DNA of 51,618 nucleotides from assembly GCA_000824845.1 (NCBI GenBank), contig CCNC01000193.1, forward strand, positions 1 through 51,618, given 5' to 3'. The notes below the pieces were generated by a model. The model ran no database searches. It was not told where the DNA came from and saw nothing but the letters and a program-made list of their open reading frames with translations. Below are positions 1 to 10,693 of the stretch, piece by piece (the first letter of the stretch is position 1; each line of letters begins with the position of its first letter). This DNA comes from Mesorhizobium sp. ORS 3359. Lineage in GTDB: Bacteria > Pseudomonadota > Alphaproteobacteria > Rhizobiales > Rhizobiaceae. Both the position numbers and the translations under genes were made by a program.

Positions 1-5
1 CCGCC

Positions 6-398
6 ATGGACAAGGAAGTCATCGAAGTGCCGGTTATGTCGGCAAAGGTGCGCGCGCTCGGGCTGCCGTGCTCGACGGCGGTGCGGGCCAACGGCTTCGT
101 GTTCATCTCGGCGACGCCGCCGGTGGACATGGTGACCGGCGAGATGGTGCGCGGCGACATCGAGACCCAGACCGAGGCGTCGCTGAAGGCGCTGAAACAC
201 TGCCTGGAAGCGGCCGGCACCTCGCTGGACAAGGTGGTGATGGTGCGCATCTACGCCGTCAATTCCGGCTTCTACAACGCCATCAACCGTGTCTACGCCA
301 AGTATTTTGCGACCAACCCGCCGGCGCGCAGCTTCGTGCCGGTGGCATCTTGGCCGATGGAGTTCGATATCGAGATCGAATGCGTGGCGGTGGCGTGA
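6..398 (+). CDS. RidA/YjgF-family protein
   Basis: A 130-residue protein of the RidA (YjgF/YER057c/UK114) family. Members are small trimeric enzymes that hydrolyse reactive enamine/imine intermediates released by PLP enzymes; some have other deaminase roles. The whole length fits one RidA domain. The conserved arginine lies in the PPARSF segment (R108) and the typical acidic C-terminal strand (EIECVAVA) is present. The ATG lies 5 bases from the window edge, so upstream context and ribosome binding site are not visible. Codon use is ordinary high GC. The gene ends about 100 bp before the low-GC nuclease/reverse-transcriptase pair and marks the left border of that insertion. The family is clear; the substrate is not. 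Confidence 0.88.
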   Translation: MDKEVIEVPVMSAKVRALGLPCSTAVRANGFVFISATPPVDMVTGEMVRGDIETQTEASLKALKHCLEAAGTSLDKVVMVRIYAVNSGFYNAINRVYAKYFATNPPARSFVPVASWPMEFDIEIECVAVA

Positions 399-444
399 TT
401 GCGATAACGACCGGGCACATTTTTCGAGCCGGCGTAATTTCCTC

Positions 445-473
445 TTGTCTTTAAAGTAAAGTCACCCTCAAAT
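445..473 (+). promoter_or_regulatory. Candidate promoter of the nuclease-RT pair
   Basis: TTGTCT (445-450) and TCAAAT (468-473) are 17 bp apart, each matching 4 of 6 bases of the sigma70 consensus. The -10 lies about 27 bp before the nuclease ATG, which is preceded by a GGGAGGG ribosome binding site. It is the only intergenic space upstream of the pair (about 100 bp). Inference from sequence only. Confidence 0.35.
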
Positions 474-499
474 CCCGACGGGGACAGGGAGGGCGAGTC

Positions 500-1288
500 A
501 TGAATAAGCTACCTAAGAAGTTCGTCGACCGCATTGCGTCGAATATCAAGAAATACCAACGCATTGCTGTAACGCAGCAAAAATCGGATGTGGCCGAGGC
601 CGACACCGTCACGCTGGTGAAAGACATCCTCGCCGAGGTGTTCGGTTACGAGAAATATGAGGAGCTTACGTCCGAGCATCAGATTAAAGCCACTTACGTC
701 GATCTTGCGATTAAAATAGGCGGTAAACTCCGATTGCTTGTCGAGGTGAAATCAGCGGGTGCGGAACTCGCGGATAATCATTTGCGCCAGGTCATCGACT
801 ATGGCGCTCATCAGGGTATCCACTGGGTAATCCTGACGAATGCCGTCGAGTGGCGGCTGGTGCGGATTTATGTGGCGAACCAAATCAGCCACGAAGAGGT
901 TTGCCGTATCGTTTTAGCCGACGTGAATCCAAAAAATGAAGACCATCTGCAGTGCCTGTTCCTGTTCGCCAAGGAAGGGCTCACTATCGATGCGATGGAC
1001 GCCTTTCACCAGCAGGCCCAGCTTTTCAACAAATTCACGGTCTCTGCGATCATGCGCTCCGAACCGGTGATAGCTCTTGTTCGGCGCGAAATTCGAAGGC
1101 TTTTTCCCGACCTCAAAGTTGGCAATGAAAACTTGTCGCAGCTGATCGAAAACGAGGTGATTAAGCGCGATACGATCGAAGGGGACAAGGCGAAGGAGGC
1201 AGTGGCCAGGATCAAGAAAGCAGTAAGTAAATTAGAAAGGGCCAAGGTTAGCGCCGCTGCCAAGACGCCCCCTGTCGCTGCGAACTAA
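500..1288 (+). CDS. Stand-alone HSDR_N-like PD-(D/E)XK nuclease-domain protein
   Basis: A 262-residue protein resembling the N-terminal nuclease domain of type I restriction HsdR subunits (HSDR_N), without the helicase part. A plausible PD-(D/E)XK core is visible: E34 in a helix, D68 in YVDLAI, E82-x-K84 in LLVEVKSAG, and Q97 followed by a strand ending in LTNAVEWRL. A helical C-terminal extension (about 150-262) ends in a Lys/Ala-rich tail. A GGGAGGG ribosome binding site precedes the ATG. The RT gene starts 17 bp after its stop on the same strand, so the two are probably co-transcribed. Solitary HSDR_N proteins exist in many bacteria with unknown roles. Nuclease activity is inferred from the motif; involvement in defence is inferred from the partner. 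Confidence 0.7.
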   Translation: MNKLPKKFVDRIASNIKKYQRIAVTQQKSDVAEADTVTLVKDILAEVFGYEKYEELTSEHQIKATYVDLAIKIGGKLRLLVEVKSAGAELADNHLRQVIDYGAHQGIHWVILTNAVEWRLVRIYVANQISHEEVCRIVLADVNPKNEDHLQCLFLFAKEGLTIDAMDAFHQQAQLFNKFTVSAIMRSEPVIALVRREIRRLFPDLKVGNENLSQLIENEVIKRDTIEGDKAKEAVARIKKAVSKLERAKVSAAAKTPPVAAN

Positions 1289-1305
1289 CCCTTTGGCTTT
1301 GCTGA

Positions 1306-2922
1306 ATGTCCAAGCTACCGAACAAGGATACACGGCTGAAGCGTTTGCTTGAGGCAGGATACTTCCTCGAAGAACTGCCTCCACCATTTGTGAGCTCGGA
1401 ATTTGCGAAGTTCCGTTCCCATTTCCAGAAAGTTCTTGATCCGAAGGTCCAACATTCAGCGTATGCTCGCTATTCCGTCCCGCGCCACAATTCGGCACGT
1501 CGAACGTTAGGAATTCCAAACCCAATTAACTATTTCTTCTTGGCAAAAGAATTGAGCGATAACTGGGTAGAAATTCGAAAGTTCTTGCGACAATCATCGA
1601 TTTCCGAGTTTAAACCTATTTTTGACACCTCCGGCCCTCGCGCATTATTTGGGATTAATTTCGAGCACGTGGAGGCTGAAATATCAAAACTGCAGGCGCT
1701 GCACAACAAATGCGTCAAGGTTGATATTTCTCGTTTCTACCCCACCGTTTATACCCACTCACTTGGCTGGGCGTTATACACAAAAAAGTTTGTCAAAGCA
1801 AACTTGCATAAAATTTACAAAGGGAGCTTGGGGGATAGATTAGATAGGTTGGTCAGGTATTGCCAAGAGAATCAGTCGGTTGGACTGCCAATTGGACCGG
1901 ATACTTCTAGAATCCTTTCTGAGATCATATGCGTTGCAATTGAAAAATGCATTGCTGATAAGATTAGTCAATTTTCGGATAGGGCGGTCCGTTATGTTGA
2001 CGACATTGCTATAGGGCTGGGTATCGAGGATAATCCGGAGCAGTTCGTATCTCATATTGCGTCGGCATTTTCCGAGTTTGGACTTGAGATAAACATTGAC
2101 AAGACGAGAGTCATAGGCAAGGGGGAGCGGTTTCACCCGGAGTGGATTTCTATATTGCGGAGCTACCGGATAACTGGAGTCACGAAGAGGAAAATTGAGA
2201 TAATCGAGGACTATTTTAAAAACGCATTGCACCTCTCATCTGACCACGAAAGAGACAATGTATTAACTTATGCCGTGAAGCGATCCAGGTCGTTTAGAAT
2301 AGATGATGACGATTGGGATTACTATGAGAATTATCTATATAGATGTGCACGATACAACACGAACTCAATTGCTGCCGTTTCGCAAATTTTGATCGAAAGA
2401 AACTACAAGATGGTCGTGAAAGGAAAATCGATAAACCTTTCGAAGGCCAAGGCTCTAGTGGTGGACATGATAAAGCAATATTCGCCCTTAGGCTTTGACT
2501 ACGAAGTCAGTTGGGCTTTGTTCTTATGTAAAGCGCTTAAGATATCTTTAAATTCTAAGGAGGTTGCACCCGTCCTAGGTATGACTAGCCCGACATGCGC
2601 GCTGATTGCGATTGATCTCCAGAATCTAGGATTACTTCCGAAAGGCTTGAATCTGAAATTCTGGCGGTCTTTCGCCAACGCGGACGGGCTGCGATCCGAA
2701 ATGTGGCTGTTTGCTTACGAAATTGCCCGGAAGGGATGGCTGCCGACCATACCGAAAGATTACGTTAAAGACGACGATAATTTTGGAAAGCTTCTTGAAA
2801 AATCTGTCTATTTCTATGACGAAACGAAAAATGTGAAATCGACGGCGTCGGAACAAAAAAAGGCGGCATCTCAGCTTTGGAAGATCAAGCTAGTCACCAG
2901 CAAGTGGAATGAATATTTCTAG
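1306..2922 (+). CDS. Reverse transcriptase, Abi/'unknown group' (defence-type) RT
   Basis: A 538-residue RNA-directed DNA polymerase. RT motifs are in order: an N-terminal ELPPPF segment (23-28); a PNP-containing region (71-73); motif A with D140 in VDISRFYP; motif B GLPIGPDTSR (193-202); motif C YVDD (230-233) with both catalytic aspartates; and a motif D-like NIDKTRVIG (263-271). Residues about 290-538 are mostly helical and match no domain I recognise. The style of motifs fits bacterial Abi/UG reverse transcriptases rather than group II intron maturases; no maturase or HNH domain is seen. Codon use is AT-rich (many ATA, AGA, TTA) unlike its neighbours, pointing to horizontal transfer. It follows the HSDR_N gene by 17 bp and converges on carB 24 bp away. 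I cannot assign the UG/DRT class. Confidence 0.88.
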   Translation: MSKLPNKDTRLKRLLEAGYFLEELPPPFVSSEFAKFRSHFQKVLDPKVQHSAYARYSVPRHNSARRTLGIPNPINYFFLAKELSDNWVEIRKFLRQSSISEFKPIFDTSGPRALFGINFEHVEAEISKLQALHNKCVKVDISRFYPTVYTHSLGWALYTKKFVKANLHKIYKGSLGDRLDRLVRYCQENQSVGLPIGPDTSRILSEIICVAIEKCIADKISQFSDRAVRYVDDIAIGLGIEDNPEQFVSHIASAFSEFGLEINIDKTRVIGKGERFHPEWISILRSYRITGVTKRKIEIIEDYFKNALHLSSDHERDNVLTYAVKRSRSFRIDDDDWDYYENYLYRCARYNTNSIAAVSQILIERNYKMVVKGKSINLSKAKALVVDMIKQYSPLGFDYEVSWALFLCKALKISLNSKEVAPVLGMTSPTCALIAIDLQNLGLLPKGLNLKFWRSFANADGLRSEMWLFAYEIARKGWLPTIPKDYVKDDDNFGKLLEKSVYFYDETKNVKSTASEQKKAASQLWKIKLVTSKWNEYF

Positions 2923-2946
2923 AAATTTGAGTGACTAGGAGATCTC

Positions 2947-6450
<3,504 letters not shown>

Positions 6451-6483
6451 ATTCGAAAAATCCGTTCGGCGAGCGGCTTGCAC

Positions 6484-6511
6484 GAAAAACCGGGACGGGG
6501 GGAGGTCCCGG
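6484..6511 (-). terminator. Terminator-like hairpin in the carB leader (possible attenuator)
   Basis: Read on the minus strand, CCGGGAC pairs with GTCCCGG across an 8-base loop and is followed at once by five T residues. It sits 33 bp before the carB ATG and about 125 bp after the stop of the SH3 gene on the same strand. It could end the SH3 transcript, but any carB promoter must lie upstream of it because the gap to carB is too short. Confidence 0.6.
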
Positions 6512-6550
6512 CCGGTTGTGCTTGCGATTCTGGTATCAGGCTAGGAGGGC

Positions 6551-6556
6551 CTTATA
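6551..6556 (-). promoter_or_regulatory. Candidate carB -10 element
   Basis: TATAAG on the minus strand matches 5 of 6 consensus -10 bases. The -35 region 17 bp further upstream (TTACAT) is weak. Transcription from here would give a leader of roughly 90 nt that includes the hairpin at 6484-6511. Confidence 0.35.
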
Positions 6557-6635
6557 GGGAAGAGTTTTGCGGGATGTAACCCCGAAAATGAAGGGGAGGA
6601 AGCTGCCGGTCGGTCTTCCCCGACGCCTAATCCCC

Positions 6636-7439
6636 CTATTCCCCTAGAGCCAGCTGGTCCGTGATCTCGAAACGCTCGGAAACGCCGACGCGGATCATGT
6701 TCAGCGTGCCCTCACGCGTGAAGCGCAATTCGTCGGGCGAGTCCGATCTGGCCGGCTGGCCGTTGTGAAAGATGATGACGCGCGCCCCGCCATCGGGCCA
6801 TGTCACGGTCACCGTGCTGTCGCCGTCCTTGCGGGCAACGCTGACGTCGCAGCGGGTCATTGGCTGTCCGATGCGGCGTGCGCAGGGGATGCCGCCGGCG
6901 GCGTCGGGGGCAGGGGCGTCGGATTGAGCGGTCGCCGCGGCCGCGAAGGCGAGACCATAGGCGTCCTGCATGGCGGTGATGCCGATCTCGACGGCGGAAG
7001 GCGGGTCGGCCGGCTCGCCGGCGCCCAGGCGCGCCGCTATGTCGGGCTGCGGCTCGTTGGGAGGTGGCTGAGGCGCAGCAGAAGCGGCCGCTTGCGCGGC
7101 GGTGTCTTCAGGGGGCGAGGCCGGGTTGTTGGGGCTGAGATAGCGTGCGGGCGCCCAGCCGGTTATGTGGGCGTCCTGCGTGTCCTCGACCTTGCACCAA
7201 GGATAATTGTTGACGGTCTTGCAGCCGAAATTCTTGACGGCCGAGCCGTTGGGCAGGCGCGCTTCGATCTTTCCGCCCGCTGAAGCGGTGGCGCGAATGT
7301 TGAGCAGATCATCCGGCGCGAGACCACCGATGATCGAAATGATTGTCCCGGGCGCATCCTGGGCCAAGGCCGGGAGGGCGGCCAGGCACAAAGGGACGGC
7401 GATCAGCAGCGTCGATCGGAGCGTGACTTGGCGCTTCAT
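6636..7439 (-). CDS. Secreted SH3-domain protein
   Basis: A 267-residue exported protein. The first 26 or so residues form a signal peptide (basic MKRQ, hydrophobic core, ALA-Q cleavage site). Residues about 30-85 look like a bacterial SH3 domain (GLAPDDLLNIRATAS, then a GW-APARYL ending), usually a cell-wall or protein binding module. A Pro/Ala-rich linker follows, then a C-terminal domain with two cysteines (PCARR and MTRCD) and strands ending near the stop. I chose the ATG that starts the signal peptide over a TTG 27 bp upstream. It lies upstream of carB on the same strand with a hairpin between them. The function is unknown. Confidence 0.72.
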   Translation of the reverse strand: MKRQVTLRSTLLIAVPLCLAALPALAQDAPGTIISIIGGLAPDDLLNIRATASAGGKIEARLPNGSAVKNFGCKTVNNYPWCKVEDTQDAHITGWAPARYLSPNNPASPPEDTAAQAAASAAPQPPPNEPQPDIAARLGAGEPADPPSAVEIGITAMQDAYGLAFAAAATAQSDAPAPDAAGGIPCARRIGQPMTRCDVSVARKDGDSTVTVTWPDGGARVIIFHNGQPARSDSPDELRFTREGTLNMIRVGVSERFEITDQLALGE

Positions 7440-7514
7440 CCCTCGGCCATAAGCAATGCACTTCAAACGTGGCGCTCAATACGAGTTTCGCTCAATCCTG
7501 GATATGAGCTGCGC

Positions 7515-8273
7515 TCAATCCTTCATAAAACCGGTCCGCAGCGCGCGCGCCCATTCCGGCCTTCCCGCTTGTTCGGCCTGCTTTGCGGCGGCTTCATGGT
7601 CGTAGTCGACGGCGATGCTCTCGAAGCGGCTGGGACTGCCGTCCTTGCCGAGCTCGACGATACCATAGCGGGCGTGCGGAGAGCCTTGCTCGGAGACATG
7701 CGCCGGCGGCGTGTCATCGTCATAGGCCGGGCAGCCGACGCTGCCGGGATTGAAGATGACCGGACCGCCAGGGATGCGGATGAGCTCGTTGCGGTGGCTG
7801 TGGCCGCACAGCACTAGGCGGCATGCGGGATCGAGCGGCTTCAGCCGCCGCCTGATCGCCTCAAGCGGCGCGCGCACCAGCTGGCCGTCGACAATGGCGT
7901 CGGCGAGATATTTCTCGTCATGGTCCGGCCGGGCGTGGAAGGCGGTGACATCGGGCGTGATCTCCAATGTCAGCGGCATGGCCAGCAGCGCCTGGCGCTG
8001 CGCCGGAGTCAGCCGTTCCTGGGCGTAGCGATCAGAGGGCCACATGGTTTCGTCGGCCGTGTCCTGCGCGACGCGGCGGTCGTGGTTGCCGCGCACCGTC
8101 GGCAGGTTCAGCGCCTGCAACCGCTCCATCGTCTCGCGCGGCCAGAGCGGGCCGGAGACGCAGTCGCCGAGATCGACCGTGATGTCGGCGCCGCCGCGCC
8201 GGTTCAGATCGTCGAGCACGGCATCCAATGCCAGGAGGTTGCCATGGATGTCGGCGAGAACAGCGATGCGCAT
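7515..8273 (-). CDS. Metallophosphoesterase family protein
   Basis: A 252-residue calcineurin-like phosphoesterase of the YfcE/MJ0936 type. The two-metal site is complete: D8 and H10 in ADIHGN, D37 in DLGDCVSG, N63-H64 in RGNHDRR, a later histidine in the FHARPDHD region, and GHSHRNE. Members hydrolyse phosphodiesters, including cyclic nucleotides or nucleotide derivatives; the substrate cannot be told here. It begins 5 bp after the ArsR-type regulator gene on the same strand, so the two probably share a transcript and may be co-regulated. ATG start with a modest ribosome binding site lying within the regulator's end. Confidence 0.85.
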   Translation of the reverse strand: MRIAVLADIHGNLLALDAVLDDLNRRGGADITVDLGDCVSGPLWPRETMERLQALNLPTVRGNHDRRVAQDTADETMWPSDRYAQERLTPAQRQALLAMPLTLEITPDVTAFHARPDHDEKYLADAIVDGQLVRAPLEAIRRRLKPLDPACRLVLCGHSHRNELIRIPGGPVIFNPGSVGCPAYDDDTPPAHVSEQGSPHARYGIVELGKDGSPSRFESIAVDYDHEAAAKQAEQAGRPEWARALRTGFMKD

Positions 8274-8278
8274 GCGGT

Positions 8279-8635
8279 TCAGGCCGAAACCTCGATTGCG
8301 GACACGCCGACCGCCGGCAGATCCTTGTCGCCGTCGGCCGCGGCGATCACGCTATCGAGCAGGCCAGGAAAACGCCTGTCGAGGTCGTCGCGGCGCAGCG
8401 TGATCAGCCGGCTGGTGCCAACCGCTTCGCTGCGGGTGACACCCGCCTCGCGCAGCTTGGCGAGGTGGTAGCTGAGATTGGTCTTGGAGGCGAGGTCGAG
8501 GAACTTGCTGCAGTTCATCGGCACGCCTTCCTTGCGAGCCAGATAGCGCACGATGGAAAGCCGGGTCGGGTCGCCGAGCACGGCAAGCACGATCGGCAGG
8601 CTGATCTGGTCGGCGGTTGGATGGGGCAATGTCAT
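8279..8635 (-). CDS. ArsR-family winged-helix regulator
   Basis: A 118-residue DNA-binding repressor of the ArsR/SmtB fold: LAVLGDPTRLSIVRYLAR opens the winged helix, and the recognition helix is in the SKTNLSYHLAKLREAG segment. No metal-binding cysteine pair of the ArsR type is evident (one Cys, in MNCSKF), so the signal is probably not arsenic. It is divergent from an MFS transporter gene, with a clear inverted repeat between them, and is followed by the metallophosphoesterase gene. It probably represses itself and the transporter. The ATG (MTLPHP) is chosen over a TTG two codons upstream. Confidence 0.85.
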   Translation of the reverse strand: MTLPHPTADQISLPIVLAVLGDPTRLSIVRYLARKEGVPMNCSKFLDLASKTNLSYHLAKLREAGVTRSEAVGTSRLITLRRDDLDRRFPGLLDSVIAAADGDKDLPAVGVSAIEVSA

Positions 8636-8768
8636 GACCAAGAATTAAGCACAAACGTAACGAACTTCAACGCGGCTCCTCATTCTTCCGACCGACATAG
8701 GCTCTTCTTTCCGGCCCCGTCCTCACACAGGGCTGTCAGCAGGCTTCAGCTATTTTTTCCCGGCTCGG

Positions 8769-8774
8769 TTGACA
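8769..8774 (+). promoter_or_regulatory. Candidate -35 of the MFS gene
   Basis: A perfect TTGACA. With a 17-bp spacer the -10 would fall at about 8792-8797 (CAATTG, weak), directly against the inverted repeat at 8797-8814, which would suit repressor control. Confidence 0.4.
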
Positions 8775-8796
8775 TCATGCCCTGGTATGTCCAATT

Positions 8797-8814
8797 GTTC
8801 AATAACTTTTGAAC
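8797..8814. promoter_or_regulatory. Candidate ArsR-family operator
   Basis: GTTCAA (8797-8802) and TTGAAC (8809-8814) form a perfect inverted repeat with a 6-bp spacer, in the divergent region between the ArsR-type regulator and the MFS gene. A TTCAA-N-TTGAA dyad is the usual form of ArsR-family operators. Binding by the neighbour is inferred. Confidence 0.55.
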
Positions 8815-8828
8815 TAAGGACAATTCCC

Positions 8829-10007
8829 ATGGACAAGCGGATCTTCTGGCTGGCGCTCGGATCGTTTGCGATCTCAACCGAAGGCTTCGTCATCTCAAGC
8901 CTTCTTCCCGACATTGCATCCGATGCCGGCATATCCGTGCCGCTCGCCGGCTCGTTGATCACCGCCTTCGCGCTTGCCTACGCTATCGGCGCGCCGGTGC
9001 TGGCGACGCTGACCGGCGAATGGGACCGGCGGCGCGTCATCCTGTGGACGCTGGTGTTCTTCGTCATCGGCAACATCGTCGCCGCGCTGAGCTCATCCTT
9101 CGAATTGCTTTTGATCGCGCGCATCGTCATGGCGCTGTCGTCCGGCCTGTTCGCCGCGACGGCGCAGGGCACGGCCGTGGCGCTGGTCGACGACCATCAT
9201 CGGGCCCGCGCCATTGCCGTCGTCGTCGGCGGCACCACTGTGGCGGTGGCGGTCGGCGCACCGCTCGGCGCGCTGGTCGCGGCGATTGCCGGATGGCGCG
9301 GCACCTTCTTCGCCATCGCCGCGCTCGGCGCGCTGTCGGGCGCGATCCTGTGGTGGCGGCTGCCACGCGGCATCATCGGCACCAGGCTGCCGCTGAAGCG
9401 CCGGCTAGCGGCGGCGGTGCGCCCCGGCGTGATGCCGATCCTGCTGACGACGGCGCTTGCCCTGATCGGTGCCTTCACCGTGTTCGCCTTCATCGCGCCC
9501 CTGGCCATCCAGGGCAGCGGGCTGTCGCCGATCGCGCTGCCCGGCATGCTGCTCGCCTTCGGCGTCGGCGCCGTCATCGGCAACATCGCCGGCGGCCAGG
9601 CCGCCGACCGCTTCGGCGCGACCCGCACCGTTGCCTGGTCGCTGACGCTGTCGGCCGCGATGCTCGCCACCTTCTCGCTGATCCCGACCTTCCTGCCGCA
9701 TTCGATCGCCGGACCGGCGCTGATGGCCATGATGGTGCCTTGGGGCATTGTCGGCTGGGCTTTCCCGCCGGCGCAGGCGAGCCGCATCCTCAAGATCGCG
9801 CCCGACGCCGCGCCCATCGTGCTATCGCTCAACGCCTCGGCGCTTTACTTCGGCGTCGCTTTGGGCGCGGTGGTCGGCGCCGCCGTGCTGCGCTTCGGCG
9901 CCCCGGCCGATCTCGGCCTGGTCGCCGCGGTGTTCCCGATCATCGGGTTGGGTATCGTGTTGGCGGGTCGCGTCTTTGCGCGCCCGGTCGCGATGCCTGC
10001 GGAATAA
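8829..10007 (+). CDS. MFS transporter (drug/sugar efflux type)
   Basis: A 392-residue major facilitator with 12 predicted membrane segments, opening with MDKRIFWLALGSFAISTEGFV, as in the DHA1-type efflux permeases related to AraJ/YdhP. A motif-A-like DRRR follows TM2 (GEWDRRRVIL). The ATG is preceded by AAGGA at a spacing of 8; the frame extends 20 codons upstream but lacks family similarity there. It is divergent from an ArsR-type regulator with a palindrome between, so it is probably repressed by it and induced by an unknown compound. The substrate cannot be predicted. Confidence 0.85.
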   Translation: MDKRIFWLALGSFAISTEGFVISSLLPDIASDAGISVPLAGSLITAFALAYAIGAPVLATLTGEWDRRRVILWTLVFFVIGNIVAALSSSFELLLIARIVMALSSGLFAATAQGTAVALVDDHHRARAIAVVVGGTTVAVAVGAPLGALVAAIAGWRGTFFAIAALGALSGAILWWRLPRGIIGTRLPLKRRLAAAVRPGVMPILLTTALALIGAFTVFAFIAPLAIQGSGLSPIALPGMLLAFGVGAVIGNIAGGQAADRFGATRTVAWSLTLSAAMLATFSLIPTFLPHSIAGPALMAMMVPWGIVGWAFPPAQASRILKIAPDAAPIVLSLNASALYFGVALGAVVGAAVLRFGAPADLGLVAAVFPIIGLGIVLAGRVFARPVAMPAE

Positions 10008-10029
10008 GCTGTTTGAAAGCGTGACGGAC

Positions 10030-10058
10030 GGCCGCTTCTTCAATTTGAAGGAGCGGCC
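10030..10058. terminator. Convergent hairpin between the MFS and MarR genes
   Basis: GGCCGCT near 10030 pairs with AGCGGCC near 10058; the inner bases also pair (CTTCAA with TTTGAAG, one bulge). It covers the end of the MarR gene (stop at 10040) and follows the MFS stop. There is no T-tract, so termination is only suggested. Confidence 0.4.
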
Positions 10059-10504
10059 GCCGGCATTTCCAGGTCGAGATCGGCCACCGCATCCAGCGCC
10101 GCGCGCAGCTTGGCCGCCTGCTCCGCGCCGAGCTTCTCCTCGAATTGCCGCTGGGCGATGCTCCAGAGCTTGAGCGCCTCGTCGAGCTTGGCCTGGCCTC
10201 GTGGCGTCAGCCGCACGCGCTTGACGCGGCGGTCGTCCTTGTCGGGAAAGGTCCCGACATAGCCGTCGCGAATCAGCGGTTTCAGCGTGTGGCCGAGCGC
10301 CGAGAGGTCCATGATCAGCGCCTCGGCGATGGCGCCCATCGCCGGCTCATCGCTGATGTGGATCTGAAAGAGCAGGCCGAACTGCGTGCTCTTCAGGCCT
10401 GTTGGCCCCAGCGCATCGTCATAGAAGCGGCCGAGGCTGCGCGCGGCGCGGCGCAGCGTGGCGTTGTTGCAGTCGCTGAATCCGGGCTTTCGAGCTTCGG
10501 TCAT
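10040..10504 (-). CDS. MarR-family transcriptional regulator
   Basis: A 154-residue winged-helix regulator. The wing is recognisable in DKDDRRVKRVRLTPRG (89-103), diagnostic for MarR. The helix-turn-helix lies around AIAEALIMDLSALGHTLKPLIRDG. The start is the ATG preceded by AAGGAG; the same frame stays open far upstream across the SDR gene, but that part is antisense noise. It is divergent from the SDR gene with two related palindromes between, so it probably represses itself and the SDR. MarR proteins usually respond to phenolic or reactive small molecules; the ligand is unknown here. Confidence 0.9.
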   Translation of the reverse strand: MTEARKPGFSDCNNATLRRAARSLGRFYDDALGPTGLKSTQFGLLFQIHISDEPAMGAIAEALIMDLSALGHTLKPLIRDGYVGTFPDKDDRRVKRVRLTPRGQAKLDEALKLWSIAQRQFEEKLGAEQAAKLRAALDAVADLDLEMPAAAPSN

Positions 10505-10576
10505 GGTCACTCCTTGCCGGCGCAAAGACGCGCCAGCCTGTCGCAGAAATAGTTTTTGCCGCTGCCGTTGACAAGA

Positions 10577-10592
10577 TAGTGGCATATACCTA
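10577..10592. promoter_or_regulatory. Candidate MarR operator, imperfect copy
   Basis: TAGTGGCATATACCTA is an imperfect dyad sharing AGTGGCATAT with the perfect palindrome 26 bp downstream. It lies in the spacer between a perfect TTGACA (10568-10573) and a possible -10 (TATTTC, 10591-10596) of the SDR promoter. Confidence 0.5.
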
Positions 10593-10602
10593 TTTCGGGA
10601 AA

Positions 10603-10618
10603 AGTGGCATATGCCACT
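10603..10618. promoter_or_regulatory. Candidate MarR operator, perfect palindrome
   Basis: AGTGGCAT-ATGCCACT, a perfect 16-bp palindrome between the divergent MarR and SDR genes, just downstream of the proposed SDR -10. The length and lack of a spacer fit MarR-family operators. Confidence 0.65.
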
Positions 10619-10693
10619 AATTGAAATCAGGGCTCGGCTGATGATGCGATCAACGGAGCTGAGCTGAGCGAAGCGAACAAAAGGAACAGGACA

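Noticed and set aside
1306..2922. The RT as a retron.
   Set aside because: No space for an msr-msd RNA next to it, no clear NAxxH or VTG-(V/I)N motif, and a different C-terminal region.
1306..2922. The RT as a group II intron maturase or diversity-generating retroelement.
   Set aside because: No maturase X or HNH domain, no intron RNA ends, no template/variable repeats or target gene visible nearby.
1..2946. Attachment-site repeats bounding the nuclease-RT island.
   Set aside because: I compared the 399-499 and 2923-2950 borders by eye and found no convincing direct repeat; no integrase or tRNA is adjacent.
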